Assembly (NCBI RefSeq): GCF_014397245.1
Contig: NZ_JACLHY010000005.1
Span: 62,001 to 126,000 of the forward strand
Reading direction: 5' to 3'
DNA length: 64,000 nt
Origin: Arenibacter arenosicollis
Lineage (GTDB): Bacteria; Bacteroidota; Bacteroidia; Flavobacteriales; Flavobacteriaceae
Shown here piece by piece: positions 47,702 through 57,200 of the stretch. The notes below the pieces were generated by a model. That model was given only the letters and a program-made list of their open reading frames with translations, had not been told where the DNA came from and did no database searches. Position 1 is the stretch's first letter. The number at the start of each line of letters is the position of its first letter. The position numbers and the translations under genes were made by a program.

Positions 47702-48632
47702 CGAACTAGTTGGCTTCTATTTGCTTCTTATTGGATAAAAATCATCAATATGTCTAACGTACTCACGGAGATTGAGCCTGCCTATCGGCAGACAGGCGGA
47801 TTATAAATCGAAGAGGGAGGGTAGGAGTGATTAAAGAGTAATGGGAATTGAGTAGTGAGAGAAGTAAGAATCTAGAGCCTAGACTAAAGACTTATATTGA
47901 AAGTTTAAAAGTTGAAGTTGCCGAAACAGTCATTTCGAACGAACGATAGTGAGGAGAAACCGTAGCTTTAGCGAAGGTTCACGAATACCCCTAGGATAAA
48001 TACGGCATGAGCTAAATCGCACAAGTAGCTCAACCGAAAAGTCTGGAATACCCCTAAAATAAATACAGCATGAGCAAAATCACACAAGTAACTCCAGCCT
48101 ATTATGTGTGACTTCTCGTCGTCCCGAAAAGGGACTCTGTCGAAGGGACCAACAATGTACGTTCGAGGGTAAGGCAATGATTATTGGGAGAGAGCTCCTT
48201 GAGTGTAAATCAGCGAACGGCTCCCCTCTTTGTTCCAAGAGGGGAATGAATTTTGCTCCAGTTGGCGCGAAAGAAAGGGGAGCCTTCCTGACGGCAGGTA
48301 GACCTACAGTCAGGAAGGCGCAGCAAAGCCATCTGTTTATTCTTGTTCTGAGAATGCTTCGTGGCTATAGCCACTCAAATTCACGAATCCCTTTTAAAGT
48401 CCATCCTTGGGTCAAAGGGACTTTTACGAATTAATTACCTTGTCCCTGTAATTTGCCTGCCCATTGTTGAACCTCTTATTGAATTAAGGAATGCCATCTG
48501 GAAATAACCCTATCCCAAACTTTGGGTTGAACTTATTTTTACTGTTAAAGTGGAATTCTATGATAATTTGGTATCATTATAATTGATGAAAATTGTAGCT
48601 TTACAGTCTTAGCCTAAAAAAGTAATAATTTG
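47702..48632. repeat. Repeat-rich intergenic region with R3 copy 2
   Basis: It includes a 63-bp tandem duplication (47983-48108), R3 copy 2 (about 48061-48245) with hairpin TCACACA (48080-48086) / TGTGTGA (48105-48111), and a perfect 11-bp inverted repeat GCCTTCCTGAC / GTCAGGAAGGC (48282-48292 / 48309-48319). No ORF is credible. From about 48430 on it is plain AT-rich sequence leading to the kinase gene. Confidence 0.7.
47983..48108 (+). repeat. 63-bp tandem duplication
   Basis: Two units begin with GAATACCCCTA at 47983 and 48046 and share GATAAATACGGCATGAGC-like and TCGCACAAGTAGCTC-like blocks with scattered substitutions. The second unit runs into R3 copy 2. Confidence 0.65.
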
Positions 48633-49871
48633 ATGTGGTTTCCTTTACACAGCCGATTTAAGCGCCATAAGAAAAATAAGGACAAGTCCTATCGCGAATT
48701 GGAAGATCAGGTTACTGAACTCCAAAAACAGAATGAAATCCTTCAATCGCTATTATCCTTTCACAATGAAGAGGAAAAGGAATACGGAAGTGAGAAATAT
48801 GCCAACACCCTTCTCAATAATATGGGCGATGCTGTATTTGTCAAGGATGATGAAAGTAGGTTCCTTCTTGTTAATAATGCCTTATGTGATCTTATGGACC
48901 TTCCAAGAGCAAAAATAATAGGTAAGACCCTTGCCGAAAATATTCCTCTTGATGAGATGAAATGTTTTTTAGAAATAGACAAGCAAGTTCTTTTAGACGG
49001 AATCGACAATGTTAATGAGGAATATCTTACACTTGAAAAAAACCAAAAGAAAATTCTTTCTACCAGGAAGTCAAGGTATATTGATGCCAACGGAAAGAAG
49101 TTCTTAGTTGGGGTAATTAGGGATATTACCGAAAGTAAACTGGCAGAACAGGCTTTAAGAGCGAGTGAAGTTCAATTGAGGGAACTTAATGCCACCAAGG
49201 ATAAATTATTTGCAATTATTGCCCATGACTTAAGAAGTCCGTTCAATAATATTTTAGCATTATGCGAAATATTGAATATGGCCATAAAAAGATCGGAAGT
49301 TGAAAATTCTGAAAAGTATCTAGGCCTGATAAATTCTACAGCCAAAAACACCCTTGTTTTGCTTGAAAATTTATTGGATTGGGCAAAATCACAATCCGGA
49401 CAAATCAGCTTTAAATCTGAGAAAATTAGTATTGCTAAGGTTGTCCAAGAAATATTAGATCTTTCAAGATTCATTGCGAAAACTAAAGGTATAACTATAA
49501 ATGTAATCGAATCGGTTGATATTGAAGTGATTTCAGATATTAAGATACTAAAGACCATCATGAGGAATCTTATATCAAATGCTATTAAATATAGCAAACC
49601 TGGTGGTACTATTAGTATTTCTGCCATTGAAGAAGACAACCAGGTTAAAGTGACTATTTCTGACACTGGTGTTGGAATGGATGATGAAACGCTTAAAAAT
49701 TTATTCCTTATAACTGCTAATACACCATTGCCAGGAACCTTAAATGAAAAAGGCTCGGGATTTGGATTGGTGCTCTGTAAGGAATTTATTGAAAAACTGG
49801 GCGGTAAAATTTGGGTGGAAAGCGAAGAAGGTAAAGGAAGCAATTTTATTTTTACCCTACCGCTGAATTAA
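48633..49871 (+). CDS. PAS-domain sensor histidine kinase
   Basis: The ATG at 48633 gives 412 residues with no signal peptide or transmembrane segment. An N-terminal coiled coil (YRELEDQVTELQKQNEILQS) leads to a PAS domain (NMGDAVFVKDDESRFLLVNNA to GVIRDITESK). The HisKA His is in IIAHDLRSPFNNILALC; the ATPase part has NLISNAIKYSKPGG, SDTGVGMDDE and GSGFGLVLCKEF. It is a soluble sensor of unknown signal; no response regulator is adjacent. Confidence 0.93.
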   Translation: MWFPLHSRFKRHKKNKDKSYRELEDQVTELQKQNEILQSLLSFHNEEEKEYGSEKYANTLLNNMGDAVFVKDDESRFLLVNNALCDLMDLPRAKIIGKTLAENIPLDEMKCFLEIDKQVLLDGIDNVNEEYLTLEKNQKKILSTRKSRYIDANGKKFLVGVIRDITESKLAEQALRASEVQLRELNATKDKLFAIIAHDLRSPFNNILALCEILNMAIKRSEVENSEKYLGLINSTAKNTLVLLENLLDWAKSQSGQISFKSEKISIAKVVQEILDLSRFIAKTKGITINVIESVDIEVISDIKILKTIMRNLISNAIKYSKPGGTISISAIEEDNQVKVTISDTGVGMDDETLKNLFLITANTPLPGTLNEKGSGFGLVLCKEFIEKLGGKIWVESEEGKGSNFIFTLPLN

Positions 49872-50103
49872 TTCACTAAAATAACAAAGCCCATGTAGAT
49901 TGCATCTAATTGCAAAATACACGGGCGCTATATTGCTAAAGTTCCCATTGGTGTACTATAACCACCTATTCCCAAGTACCTATAACTTATGATTTGGGTT
50001 TCAACAAATATATCTGCAGTATACCTTCATCGCTGGGTATTGGACTTTTGACTTTTGTTTTTCCATTCAGATTGTTGTGATATCAAAAATCAATTCCTAC
50101 CCA

Positions 50104-50826
50104 TTATCCTTTTTTTACAATTTTAGAGTTTGAGGACAATTTTTGATGTACAATGGTGGCATTACCCTTATAGGATAGCACACTATTTCCACTGGCATCG
50201 ACTGAAATGGAATTGTTTACTGTAAGATAGGCATTGCTGTTACCGGAGAAGTCAATTTTTAGCGTTTCAACACTTAGGTCGTAATCTGATATTTCAGAGT
50301 TTCCTCTTAGATTCACATCCATAGTTTTTACACTTCCTGAAAAATCGATCATACAGTTTCCTGAAGCATCCACGTCAAGGTTTTCAACCTCCAAAGGGCC
50401 GGAAATGAAGCTATTTCCTGTAAGATTTATTTTTAGATTATCTGTTTCCAAAGGATCTTCCAATACCAATTTAGCGTTGCCCACAATGGTAAAATTATTG
50501 ATTTTCTTGGTGGTAATAAACACGTTCAAGGTTTCCTTTCCTTTTATTCTACGAACATTGTCCAATTTCACGGTTAACTTGTTACTTTCCTTGCCAACTA
50601 AGATATACTCATGAAGGTTTTCGTTCGCCTGAACTCTCAATTTTTCCTCTGTATCCGAAAAGTTTATGTAAACCTTGAAATTATCGTTTACTTCCAAGGA
50701 AGTGTAGCCAGAGAATTCAAAGTCCTTTGTGGTAATTTCCGAGGAGGCCGTAATAGTCTCCTTTTCACAGGATAATAATAGAATTGAAAAAACAATTACA
50801 AAACTTATTTTTGATGTAGTACTCAT
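50104..50826 (-). CDS. DUF2807 (head-GIN domain) lipoprotein
   Basis: The start at 50826 gives a lipoprotein signal (MSTTSKISFVIVFSILLLSC, Cys20); an ATG at 50907 would bury it. The 240-residue protein has the DUF2807 beta-helix-like repeat, seen as alternating S-G-N-S and N-D/L-x-G-N-S turns (LTGNSFISG, ASGNCMIDFSG, LRGNSEISD, FSGNSNAYL, ASGNSVLSY). These proteins are common in Bacteroidetes as putative surface adhesins; their role is unknown. It is the first gene after the 41-codon ORF and its hairpin, so it may have its own promoter in 50827-50970. Confidence 0.85.
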   Translation of the reverse strand: MSTTSKISFVIVFSILLLSCEKETITASSEITTKDFEFSGYTSLEVNDNFKVYINFSDTEEKLRVQANENLHEYILVGKESNKLTVKLDNVRRIKGKETLNVFITTKKINNFTIVGNAKLVLEDPLETDNLKINLTGNSFISGPLEVENLDVDASGNCMIDFSGSVKTMDVNLRGNSEISDYDLSVETLKIDFSGNSNAYLTVNNSISVDASGNSVLSYKGNATIVHQKLSSNSKIVKKG

Positions 50827-50969
50827 TTCTTGTTTTTTTAGATTGATTATTTCTTTGCTGAGACCAGTAAATAGATTAGAAAAACAGTATATATAACATA
50901 TATACATTTTCTGTAAAATTCAATACCTAGATTTTTCATAGTACATTTATTTAGAGATTTTTTTAAGTT

Positions 50970-50997
50970 AAAATGGTGTTTAAGACACCACCATTTT
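50970..50997. terminator. Hairpin after the 41-codon ORF
   Basis: AAAATGGTG pairs with CACCATTTT (9 bp). On the minus strand the stem starts 6 bp after the stop of the small ORF and ends in TTTT, then AACTTAAAAAAA; it is a weak terminator or attenuator. Confidence 0.5.
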
Positions 50998-51003
50998 TCC
51001 GTT

Positions 51004-51129
51004 TTAATAAGCGGCCGTGAAACGTCTTAAGGCCGACCATTGACTTCTTTTGCCATATTTCATTTGTGAAAAGAAGACATGTTTATTGGATTCTGTGGGT
51101 ATTCTTCGATAATTATCAAATGCTTTCAT
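51004..51129 (-). CDS. 41-residue basic peptide under the shared operator promoter
   Basis: The ATG at 51129 is about 24 nt after the expected start of transcription from the promoter at 51160-51206, with an A-rich leader (aatcaaaaaaaataaagtc) as is usual for Bacteroidetes. It encodes MKAFDNYRRIPTESNKHVFF and continues to ALRRFTAAY: net positive, no signal peptide, no membrane segment. A longer frame up to 51246 would begin before the promoter and is rejected. A hairpin follows the stop, so this looks like a complete small gene. It could instead be a small RNA that happens to be open. No homologue is known to me. Confidence 0.5.
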   Translation of the reverse strand: MKAFDNYRRIPTESNKHVFFSQMKYGKRSQWSALRRFTAAY

Positions 51130-51159
51130 GACTTTATTTTTTTTGATTAATAATTGAAG

Positions 51160-51206
51160 CAAAGATCGTTTGGAATATAACTGCCCACAATCGCATATGT
51201 ATGTGG
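51160..51206 (-). promoter_or_regulatory. Operator-promoter 1 of the propeller-kinase regulon (41-codon ORF)
   Basis: On the minus strand the dyad CCACATACATATGCGA (51206-51191) is followed by TTG, then after exactly 23 bp from the dyad by GATCTTTG (51167-51160). This is the same layout as four other sites at 53458, 54191, 57593 and 57729. Confidence 0.75.
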
Positions 51207-51325
51207 AAGATTGATGGTTCCCCATCTTCCTTATGCCGCCAGTCACATTTTAAATAACATTCTTTTTAAACCACTCATTTCTAATGATTGAAAAGAATGG
51301 GTACCTTATAACTACTATATTTTTA

Positions 51326-53419
51326 CTAGGGTAGGGATACATTTCCAAGGCTTAGGTCCTCAAAAATATTTACCATGTCATAATCCGAGTTCAATGACGT
51401 TCTGTTGTCTTCCAAGACAATGCCGTAACCATGACCATGCGCGATTTTCGAATTCTTAATGGTCAAATTGGCTAAGTAATCCCCGTCAAGACCAATACTC
51501 GCAATTTTGGCTACCCCTGGCATTTCAGTTTTTCCGGCGTAGAGCACCTCCGTTTGGTCTAGCATGTTTTTAACGTTGTCCGATTGAATACGGATTCCGT
51601 TCCAGAAACCTTTGCTGGCATTGGCCCCGGTAAAAACAATCTTGTTGGCATCCGTGCCTTTGGCAATTAAATATCCGTTTGGGAAAACCCCTAACATTTT
51701 ATCTTCCGCAAACTTAAATACAGCTCCGGGAAGTATTTTTAAGCCGGATTGAATTCCTAAATTGCCACTCACCAAATAGCTGGCGCCAAAATGCAGGGCG
51801 GGCCAAACAGTCTCGCTTCCATCTGGACTGAACAGAGTAGATCCAATAATTTCAACTCCATTATGGCCATTGCCCATAAATTCCATTCCTGCGGCATCAT
51901 TTAATTTTTTTACTTGATTTGCGGACACTGACATGGCAGGACCTTGGTTTTCATGAAATTTTACAAATGCCAACGATACAAGTTCGGCTCCGTTTTCAAC
52001 GTACAGTCCGTTACCGCCACTGTGGGCAATTTTGGTACTACCCAGCTTCAATTTGGACTCATTGGCTCCTTCCAGTCCAATGGCAGTCTTGTTGTGTAGG
52101 CCACTCATGATTTCACTTCCGGCATCGTGGATTTCTACATAGTTCATTTCATTTTTCATATCGGCCGACATAAAGGAGATACCTTTCCAATACCCTCCGT
52201 CCAAGGATTCGATTCCACGAAATTTAATGGGGTCTTGAGGACTGCCAAGGGCAATTAAATAGCCTCTCTTGGTAATATTGATTTCAGAGTCCTTGTCCAT
52301 GTACAATTCAAGGCCTCCCAAAATCCTTAGCCCGGAAACCACCTCTATTTTTCCCTTCACAATGTATTTTGCATCTAAAGAAAGACCCGAGCCGTTGTAA
52401 AAATCGCTCCATACGGTTTCTTCAGTACCATCGATTCGGTCACCGATGATTTCTATATCGTCTTCTTCATTATTTTGAAATTCGGACAAGCTGGATACAA
52501 CCCCAAACTGTGAGGCAGGTATCCTCATAATTTTTTTGTTGTTCCTATAAACATTAAAAGATTCGGTATTCCACTTAGCTCCAACTTCAACGGCCATGGC
52601 ATAGGCAGCACTATACTGAATAATCGAGGAGACTAGGTTAAGGTGGCCTGGACCCTCATTGGCGATACCCAAACTAGTAGCAACCTCCATACCTTGGGCA
52701 ATGGCACCACCTCCGTATTCAATGGTAACCCGGTCTAACTTGTTTAATGGACTATTGGAGTTTATAATCAATCCCTTCCAATATCCAGGAACCTTGTTCT
52801 TACCCGTAAAAATGATAAACGAGCTGGCCGTTGCGGTTGTTATGATGGCCCCGGGATTATCTATAAACATAGCGGTATTTTCTTCAAAGGCAATAACAAC
52901 GTTTGGATCTATGGTAAGTAGGGCCGTTACATGAATATCGCCTGTTACCAGATAATCAAATTTGTTAGGGTCGTCAAATACATTGGCCAAATGAATGCGT
53001 TCCGTAATATTCTCTGAAATAATTATAGTTTCCTGCAAAGGAGGGTTTTCTCCGTCTTTTGCTATAATTGCAAGTTCATCCGTATCATAGAATTCGGTAT
53101 TGAAAATTTTTAGTTCCACCGAATAATTCCCTGGTTTGTCTGGAGTAAATTTAGGTTTGGCCGTTGTTTCTTCCGTCAATTCGGTTAAACTGCCGTTAGG
53201 CTTGGTCTTTATTTTCCATAGATACTGGAATGGTTTACCAGCTTTATCCTTGGATTTGGAACCATCCAAGACCACGGTCTCACCGGTAAGGATTTCTCCT
53301 TGATAGTCGTCGACTACCTTTGCCTCCAAGGTGTTTGCTGGAATTTCACTGCTGTCGTCCTCAGAACAGCCGATTATCATTAAGAAGAAGATGGAAAGTA
53401 GAATTAGTTTTGTTTTCAT
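51326..53419 (-). CDS. Large beta-helix lipoprotein with N-terminal PKD-like domain
   Basis: The lipoprotein signal ends at Cys18 (FFLMIIGC). Residues 30-120 are a PKD-like sandwich (VVLDGSKSKDKAGKPFQYLW, PGNYSVELKIFNTE). The rest consists of three related modules of about 190 residues, each with a KYIVKGKIEVVSGL-like strand, a GYLIA-x-G block, a GYWKGI- or GFWNGI-type turn and a late I-A-H-S/G-H-G-x-G sequence; this fits a right-handed parallel beta-helix. The 697-residue protein is probably displayed at the surface, with no catalytic site seen. It has its own operator-promoter with a leader of about 32 nt, and is one of the outputs of the adjacent two-component system. Confidence 0.82.
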   Translation of the reverse strand: MKTKLILLSIFFLMIIGCSEDDSSEIPANTLEAKVVDDYQGEILTGETVVLDGSKSKDKAGKPFQYLWKIKTKPNGSLTELTEETTAKPKFTPDKPGNYSVELKIFNTEFYDTDELAIIAKDGENPPLQETIIISENITERIHLANVFDDPNKFDYLVTGDIHVTALLTIDPNVVIAFEENTAMFIDNPGAIITTATASSFIIFTGKNKVPGYWKGLIINSNSPLNKLDRVTIEYGGGAIAQGMEVATSLGIANEGPGHLNLVSSIIQYSAAYAMAVEVGAKWNTESFNVYRNNKKIMRIPASQFGVVSSLSEFQNNEEDDIEIIGDRIDGTEETVWSDFYNGSGLSLDAKYIVKGKIEVVSGLRILGGLELYMDKDSEINITKRGYLIALGSPQDPIKFRGIESLDGGYWKGISFMSADMKNEMNYVEIHDAGSEIMSGLHNKTAIGLEGANESKLKLGSTKIAHSGGNGLYVENGAELVSLAFVKFHENQGPAMSVSANQVKKLNDAAGMEFMGNGHNGVEIIGSTLFSPDGSETVWPALHFGASYLVSGNLGIQSGLKILPGAVFKFAEDKMLGVFPNGYLIAKGTDANKIVFTGANASKGFWNGIRIQSDNVKNMLDQTEVLYAGKTEMPGVAKIASIGLDGDYLANLTIKNSKIAHGHGYGIVLEDNRTSLNSDYDMVNIFEDLSLGNVSLP

Positions 53420-53457
53420 TATCCTGATATTGAGTTATTGTTTCAATTTTTTCAGGA

Positions 53458-53504
53458 CAAAGGAAGTCAGGAACTTTAGTACCTACAATCGCATAAGTAT
53501 GTGA
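53458..53504 (-). promoter_or_regulatory. Operator-promoter 2 of the regulon (beta-helix lipoprotein)
   Basis: The minus strand reads TCACATACTTATGCGA (53504-53489), then TTG, and TTCCTTTG at 53465-53458, 23 bp after the dyad. It lies just before the lipoprotein ATG at 53419. Confidence 0.78.
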
Positions 53505-53542
53505 ATTTGAGGGCTAATTTGTGGGTTTGAATCAAGAATATG

Positions 53543-54175
53543 TTATAATAGCCTATCCTTAAAAGCCTTGGCCACTGCTTCACTTTTGCTGTTTACATGA
53601 AGTTTTTCATAGATTTTTTTAATGTGGGACCGTACGGTATCTATGGCGATGAAGAGCTCCGAAGAAATCATTTTATAGCTGTATCCATCTACCAAAAGTT
53701 GTAGTACCTGGGTCTCCCTTTCACTAAGGCAATAGTCCTGGTTCTTGGTTTGAGGAATTACCTGGAACATCTTTAGAACTTGTGTGGCAATGGAGGAGGT
53801 CATGGGAGCACCTCCCAAGGTGGCATCTTGTATATATTCCAACAGTTTGGCCGGTGGGGTCTTCTTCAACAAATAACCATTGGCCCCGTTTCTCAGGGCC
53901 TCAAAAACATTTTTATTGTCGTCAAAGACGGTTAGCATCAATACTTTAACTTCTGCATCTACTTCCCTTATTTTCTTAAGGCCTTCCAGTCCATCTGTCC
54001 CTGGCATATTGATATCCATCAAGACTACATCGGGTGACCATTTTTCTACTTCTTCGGCAACATTGTTGCAATTTTTGTACGATGCCAAAACGGAAAATCC
54101 ATCACTACCATTGATCAACATGGTAAGTCCCTCACGAAATTGGGGATTATCCTCATATATTACTACACTTATCAT
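53543..54175 (-). CDS. NarL/LuxR-type response regulator
   Basis: The 210-residue protein has a receiver domain with acidic pocket YEDN, phosphoacceptor Asp54 (VVLMDINMPG), Thr in MLTVFDD and Lys in LLKKTPP. The C-terminal LuxR helix-turn-helix (LSERETQVLQLLVDGYSYKM, VRSHIKKIYEKLHV; about 145-205) binds DNA as a dimer, often at dyads. Its gene follows the sensor kinase by 71 bp on the same strand, yet has its own operator-promoter in that gap, with a leader of only about 9 nt. It is the likely activator of all five operator sites, including its own. Confidence 0.95.
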   Translation of the reverse strand: MISVVIYEDNPQFREGLTMLINGSDGFSVLASYKNCNNVAEEVEKWSPDVVLMDINMPGTDGLEGLKKIREVDAEVKVLMLTVFDDNKNVFEALRNGANGYLLKKTPPAKLLEYIQDATLGGAPMTSSIATQVLKMFQVIPQTKNQDYCLSERETQVLQLLVDGYSYKMISSELFIAIDTVRSHIKKIYEKLHVNSKSEAVAKAFKDRLL

Positions 54176-54190
54176 AACTGTCGCTTTTTG

Positions 54191-54237
54191 TAAAGTTAGG
54201 CCCGAATTCCATAAGATAAAATCACATAAATATGTTA
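54191..54237 (-). promoter_or_regulatory. Operator-promoter 3 of the regulon (response regulator)
   Basis: The minus strand reads TAACATATTTATGTGA (54237-54222), and TAACTTTA (54198-54191) 23 bp later. It sits between the kinase stop and the regulator start, so the regulator can be made from an internal promoter. The -33 triplet is TTT instead of TTG. Confidence 0.72.
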
Positions 54238-54246
54238 AAATGACCT

Positions 54247-57200
54247 TTACCGTACAGGAATTCCCAAACAGATTTCTGTTCCAAGATCTGTCTTACTGTC
54301 TATTTTCAATTTTCCTTTAAGATTTGATGCCCTTTTAACCATATTGTCCAGACCATTGCCACTATCTACCTTTTCTACTTCGAAGCCTATTCCGTTGTCC
54401 ATGATTTGCAATTTTAACCACCTATCCTTGTAGGTAAAGAGCACCTTTGCCCGTTTGGCTTGGGAATATTTAGCTATGTTGTTGATGGCCTCCTTGAATG
54501 TAAGAAAGAGGTCGCGCCGGGCTTCCATATCCAGTTTTAAATCATTTATTTTATCATCTACCTCAAAGTTGAACTCAATGTTCCGGGCCTCCAAAATTCC
54601 AGTCGCATATTCCCTCATCCTTGCAATTACCCTGTGCATGTTGTCGTTGTCCGGTTTAATGCTCCAAACAATATCATCCATGGCCTCCATCATTCTTTGG
54701 CTGTTATCGGTAATCTTGGAAAGGTAGTTGCTGCTGGTTACGGTGTCATTGTTCATTTTGCTCTTGGCCATAGAACTGAGGATGTTTATAGTGCTCAGGG
54801 TAGAACCCATGTCATCATGTAGGTCCCTAGCCACCTTGTTCCTTAAATTTTCAACTGCCAATATTCGGTTTACCTTAAGGCGATAAATAAAATAGGTGAT
54901 ACCCAATACCGTTAATAGGATTAAGGAAATAAACCACCAAGTACGATAGAAGGGCGGAAGTATTCGGAAATCGATATTGGTAATTTCATCGGGTTCCAGG
55001 CCCTGTAGGTTCATACATTTTACTTGGAAGGTATATTTTCCTGAGGGCATTGTGGTGTAGGTTGCGGCCAAATCCTTTTCGGCCTTTACCCAATCTTTGT
55101 TAATTCCCGGAATACGATAGAAGTATTGTATTTTTTTTTGCTGCGAAAAGCTCAGTGCGGAAAAATAGAAAGTAAACGAATTTTGATAATGATTAAAAAT
55201 AATTTCTTTTTGGGTCATTATCGAATCCACGGACAAGTATGTATTGAATAGCTTAAAATCGGTGATGCTTACTTTGGGAGGCTTTTGTTTAAAATTCAGT
55301 TTTTCGGGCGAAAACCCAAACACTACATCCTCACCACCAAACCATATCTCCCCATTTTGCATCATCCATTTGGCACTGTTGGTCTTTTCCGCATAGATTA
55401 CCCCATGGAGGTTGTTATAGGAACTAATGATGTTCTTGTCATAGTTATAACTGCTTAGGCCATTGCTGGTAATCATCCAGGCGATACCTTCGCGGTCCAT
55501 CATCAGCTGCAACACCTTTGATCCAAATAAGCCTTCATAGGAAGTAATTTTTCTAACCTTGGAAGTATTAATGTTGAGGATGTTCAATGCCTCGGTCCCC
55601 AATAAAAAAATACTGTCATTATATTGCTGGATGTCGAAAATAGTATTGTCCACAATCCCATAACTGTCGCTGAACTCCTTGTTAAAATGAAACAAGATTT
55701 CATTGGTGTTTACATCAATAACATATACACCTTGCTTGTGCGTTCCCACCCATAACCTACCTTGATCATCTACATAGAGTCGGTAAATAATGGTATTGAA
55801 ATGATGCACTTCCTCAAAGTTTTCATCGGCAATGGGATCCGTCTTGTTCCATTTTACCAAACGCCCGCTTTGGGTGCCAAACCAAAGGTTTCCATTGCGG
55901 TCTTCTTTTAACTGACGAATGGTAGAATTACTAAAAACAGGTGGATGCAACCAATGAAGTCCCTTTTTCTTTTGAGGGTCAAATACGGCCAATCCGCCTC
56001 CTTGACAGCCAGACCAAACATAGCCGGATTCACTATGCTGTTGAAGATCCCAGATGGAAGAGTATTTAGCAATGGATTCCGTCCCCAGACCAACATAGGG
56101 ATTGGCGTCCAATTTTATGAATTTATCATTATAAAATAGAATACCTTTGCCCCAAGTTCCAATCCAGTTTTCCTTGTCCTGGGTTTCCAGTATTGCATTT
56201 ACAGGTGAGTCCAGCCCTAGGCCATCAATGACTACCAGACTGTAAACATCCTTCTGGTTGGGATTCATAACATAAAGTCCATTCTCTGTACTCAACCAGA
56301 TATTGCCTTCCCTGTCCTCAAAGATATGTCTTGTCTGATTACATTTAATGTCGAACTCCAAAGGGTTTGACTTAAGATGTTGGTAAAAACCTTGAAGGTC
56401 ATTGTCATAGCTCAACAATGAATTTTCGCCTCCTATCCATATCTGTCCTGAACTGGTCTCCAGAATTTGCCTTAGAACCGTATATTTTTTTGTAGGCCAT
56501 TTGCTTCCCAATGTATCAGGTAGAATTTTGTTGGTATTTGGGTCGAAATGAAGAAGAACAGGGTGTTCCCTGTGTGGACTGTAGTCCCAATACGTAACCC
56601 ACCAAGTACCATTTTTGTCTTTAATGAAATCCCCGGAGTTTGTAATTGCCTTGTCGTTCAACAGGGGTATGCCCTCCGGATTATTGTGCCTGTAAAATAC
56701 TTCGCCGCTGGTACTACGGTATACGGCAAGACCCTGTTCACTACAGATCCAATATTCCCCAGTTTCCTTGTCCTCAAAAAGGGATCCAACACCCCATCCT
56801 CTGGGAATTTTTATAGGTAAATTGGATTCAACAAAAGACTTGGAATTATCATCGTACCATAAAAGACCATATTTGGAAGCGCATAAGAATACCTGATTCT
56901 TACTGTCGACATAGAGTGTGAATTCCGATCTAGGGGGGATGCTGCCAAAACTTCGTATTGGAACAGAGGTATAGTGAAAATCTACAGTATTGAATTTCCC
57001 GATCTGGCCTCCTTGTAAGAGCCATAAATCGCCATTGCCAGCATCTAAAATTTGATCTACACCGATGCTTGGTGGTAGCTGGTAATTTTCGGGACCAACA
57101 TAGGATAAAAATTTTCTGCCATCAAAACGCTGTATGCCCACCTCGGTGCCTATCCAGAGAAAACCTTTTGGGTCTTGCCAAACACATTTCACCTTGTTGG

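Noticed and set aside
51004-51246. 80-codon version of the small ORF
   Set aside because: Its start lies upstream of the operator-promoter at 51160-51206, so the transcript could not include it; the 41-codon start fits.
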